Both the position numbers and the translations under genes were made by a program. The notes beneath the pieces are model-generated. The model made no database searches, was not told the DNA's origin, and saw only the letters and a program-made list of their open reading frames with translations. 64,000 nt of DNA from Lingula anatina. Its lineage: Eukaryota; Brachiopoda; Lingulata; Lingulida; Lingulidae. Numbering within the stretch: the stretch's first letter is position 1; every line of letters starts with the position of its first letter. The stretch spans positions 208,517 to 272,516 of the forward strand of contig NW_019775561.1 of assembly GCF_001039355.2 (NCBI RefSeq). The letters are read 5' to 3'. Below are positions 61,200 to 64,000 of this stretch, piece after piece.

Positions 61200-62940
61200 T
61201 TCATTTTGTTGTTTACACGGTTATTTCACAAGAGATGTTGTTGTAGCACACGAGCATTTGGATATGAATAATTATGTGAGAAAATAAAATATGCATGAAA
61301 TGTGAAAAAAAAACATAAATATTATTAAATATGCAAAATATAAGCTGGTCTTTGACATAGATAGTATCCAGCTACTGGGACTCAGGGAGTTTTATGTTCA
61401 GTTTTCAGTAAAAGGACTGTTGGATAAGAAAGACACACCAAAATTATGAACCATTTTAACAATAATGGTAATAATTATAATTTTTATTTCACAAGGAAAA
61501 GATGGATGCAACAGTTTATAGTTAAGTTATTACATTTCTAAATGCCGATGCACAGGGCGTTCATATAATACTATATTAAAATGGTAACCACTATTCATTT
61601 TGGTAAAAAATGGGTTTTCCCCGGGTAAAGAACAATTTTCTCATACTAAGCAAAAGTAAAAAAATCCGGTCTGACCTTTAATCTAAGTCCCTGTTTTTCT
61701 AAAAAGTTTTCTTTTTTTTTGCACCAAAGAATTTATTATATAAATAGGAGCTGTTTACAATATATGTATCGTGAAATAGTTGCATGACATTGTCTGTTAG
61801 AAACTGCAAATATGACTCATTCCAGACCATAAGAAAGATCTGTAACGTGACAGACAGTCCCCTATGATAGAGAGTCCGTTTCCCATTCTTTGGGACATGC
61901 TGAAGTAAGCCTCGCGAGCCCTATAGATATTGACCCACTTAGGTCAAGCTAATTATAACTAAATGGAGGGCGGACTTACTGTTATCCTCAGTTTCGTTAC
62001 ACTGGACTTTCATTCTTAGGATTACCATTCCTGTGACATCGGCTCGAAGGAAAACAAACAGACAAATAGACAGACAGACGGGGAGGTTTGCATGAATGCA
62101 TCATTTCCGACAACAAGAAACAGTGAAGAGCTGTTCTCATATTTTAATTACATTCCATTTGCCCAACCATATCTTGTTATGGACATTTCAAGGTCGTGCA
62201 GTAGTAATCATGAATTCAGGTGACAGATGATTACAGTTTGATTAATGAAATTGTCAATTAAGGGGAGTTCTGCCTTTGGTTGCGGGTGAAGGGTAATTCC
62301 TCATATATAGTAAAAATGGCCATAAGAAAGCGATTTTTGTGCATGGTTTCCCCGGACTCCATCCATATCCTTGTAAAGCATGCATGACAGGCTTGTAAAA
62401 ATAAATTTATTATTAAGTTGGCATAAACAACTTGTGCTTAACATTAGAGTTTTATACAGGGTTGGTTTCTGGAAGACATTAGATCAGTTGTTTTTAACAC
62501 TCGAATGTTTACATGGGAAAATTTTATTTTTTAACTTATTATTAAGTTGGCATAAACAACTTCTGCTTAACATTAGAGTTTTATACAGGGTTGGTTTCTG
62601 GAAGACATTAGATCAGTTGTTTTTAACACTCCAATGTTTACATTAGAAAATTTTTGTCAACGTCACTGTCATGTTAAAATAAAGTATTTGTGTCTGCTGG
62701 TGAAAAGAAATCTGGAGAAATGACCCCTCCCCCCAAAAAATATTTACATTCAACTATTTTGAATAATGATATGATTTGAGTTTCAATTAAAAACAATTAT
62801 CAATAATTTTCTCTTTGAATCAATTAAAAACATAGGTCAATGACACCAAAGATAGACTTGTTGAGCGGAACACCACATCTGATGTCAATTTAATATAATG
62901 CGTTTTAAGTACATGTACATGTTTAATAGGCCCAAAATTT
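61200..62940. other. Intergenic region between EGF-peptide genes 3 and 4
   Basis: No coding gene recognised. Contains a two-unit tandem duplication at 62399-62655 and unique AT-rich sequence. Confidence 0.65.
62399..62655. repeat. Two-copy tandem duplication, unit about 130 bases
   Basis: TTATTATTAAGTTGGCATAA and the following stretch up to CAATGTTTACAT recur with only a few changes, so the duplication is recent. Confidence 0.9.
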
Positions 62941-63104
62941 ACCCAACCAGATCCCGTTCCGCCTTTCGTATATAAAGCCAATTGACCTTAATATTATTGT
63001 TCCGTTGTCACTGGTATAAATTCAACCCCTCCCTAAGATTTCTTAATAAGCCGGTCCGAATTTACAGGTGACGAAATCGCTGTTCGAAGATCTGCAGGAG
63101 AAAG

Positions 63105-63153
63105 ATGAAGACCTTTTTGATTATTGCCTTGTGTCTGAGTTTGCTGTTTGTGG
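63105..63153 (+). CDS. Secreted EGF-like peptide, gene 4, exon 1 only (gene continues past the window)
   Basis: ATG then MKTFLIIALCLSLLFV and donor GTAAGC, matching the signal exon of genes 1 and 3 in length and phase. TATAAAT at 63015-63021 lies at the usual distance. No EGF exon is found in the remaining 850 bases; by comparison with gene 1 (955-base intron) it is expected beyond 64000. The rest of its promoter is more diverged than the other copies. Confidence 0.7.
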
Positions 63154-63499
63154 GTAAGCATTGCAACTGTCTCGGCGAAAATAGTTTATATGTCGTGAGT
63201 AATAATCTTCTTCACGAAATTGATGATAGTAGGATTCAGTCCAAAAATAAAACTAAAACTGATTTTGATTTGTTGCCATTATTCGTCACTTAAGGTAAAA
63301 AAATAGCAAGTGTATTTAAAAAATGGTGTGGTGTGTCATGACAAAAATATAAGAGAAACTGAAGCAAATGATAAAAAAATTCTACAAAATATATGAAATT
63401 CTAAGCTTGAATTCGTCACTGTTCCGATTCGGTGCAGGATTCATCTCACCGTGTTTTGGTTGCCCGAGTAGTATTTTAGGCTTACATGAATGTATTGAC

Positions 63500-63501
<2 letters not shown>

Positions 63502-63546
<45 letters not shown>
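63502..63546. repeat. (AAT)n microsatellite
   Basis: About 15 units in the presumed intron 1 of EGF-peptide gene 4. Confidence 0.93.
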
Positions 63547-63549
<3 letters not shown>

Positions 63550-64000
63550 TATAAAATGTTCAGTAGACTGTTCAACATAAATTTATCAAGTTTATGAGTT
63601 ACGCAATTAGTATAACCAAAATCATGAAAAAAAAGCCACTAAAGATGAGTACTCAAGTTAAGGTGTAGTCTTGCACAAAACTTGCGCTCCCTTTATGTTT
63701 GTCAAATATGGTTCATTCTTTCATAAGCCATCTACCTTCAATTTAAAACATAATCGACAAATAATTCGTGCATCGTTCGACTTGTGTATATTTAGAACTT
63801 TTTGACTTTGTTATAAATGTGATCATGAGATCAGGTGAAAAACGCAAAGCGTTGCTGAAGTTTGGCGTTCTGTATATGAAATCTGAAACTTGATAATGCA
63901 ATCTCGTATGTATATATCACACGAAAAAGATAGCTAAAATACGTTTTGTTAAGCGCTGTTGCCATCAAAGCATTGGCAATCCATTGGCATATTCCACATA

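Noticed and set aside
63105-63293. 62-codon frame continuing past the gene 4 signal exon
   Set aside because: The paralogues splice at the corresponding GTAAG site, and the continuation has no EGF pattern.

Overview
The window is nuclear DNA from an animal, most likely a marine bilaterian invertebrate. It is AT-rich, with spliced genes, long introns, many microsatellites and many short inverted-repeat elements. The species cannot be fixed from the sequence. No bacterial operons, rRNA, tRNA or CRISPR features were found. It is a draft assembly: one 25-base N gap (3703-3727) and single-base Ns at 30700, 41053 and 44404, the last two joining contigs that overlap in content.

Layout. (1) 64-21468, minus strand: the 5' part of a RIM gene (presynaptic active-zone Rab3-interacting molecule). 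Four coding exons give the Rab-binding helix, the zinc finger and the long charged linker up to just before the PDZ domain; the rest lies beyond position 1. (2) 24710-45218, minus strand: an almost complete WDR35 (IFT121) gene. Thirty canonical exons were reconstructed, and their coding length is a multiple of three (1115 residues plus stop). One canonical exon, number 3 (end of blade 1 and blade 2 of the first WD40 propeller), was not found. In its place, in phase, are three unfamiliar exons that look like WD40 blades; they are seen twice because a 3.4 kb segment appears twice (37.6-41.05 kb and 41.05-44.4 kb), probably as two alleles. (3) 45534-48653, plus strand: RPL30, complete, head to head with WDR35 across a 315-base promoter region. 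(4) 52.6-64 kb: a local family of small secreted peptides with a single EGF-like domain. Two complete plus-strand genes, one inverted gene with a changed 3' end, one gene whose first exon alone is inside the window, and one decayed fragment all share the same promoter block and signal-peptide exon.

The rest is intron and intergenic sequence with small non-autonomous elements (several with CAG...CTG ends and clear 5-base target duplications, and one of about 710 bases with TA duplications), tandem arrays with units of 21, about 35-40, 87 and 105 bases, and simple repeats, several of which directly precede WDR35 splice acceptors.

The three large genes are unrelated in function (synapse, cilium, ribosome). 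Only the WDR35/RPL30 pair is likely to share regulation. The EGF-like cluster is the lineage-specific part of the window; the extra WDR35 exons are the most unexpected coding signal.
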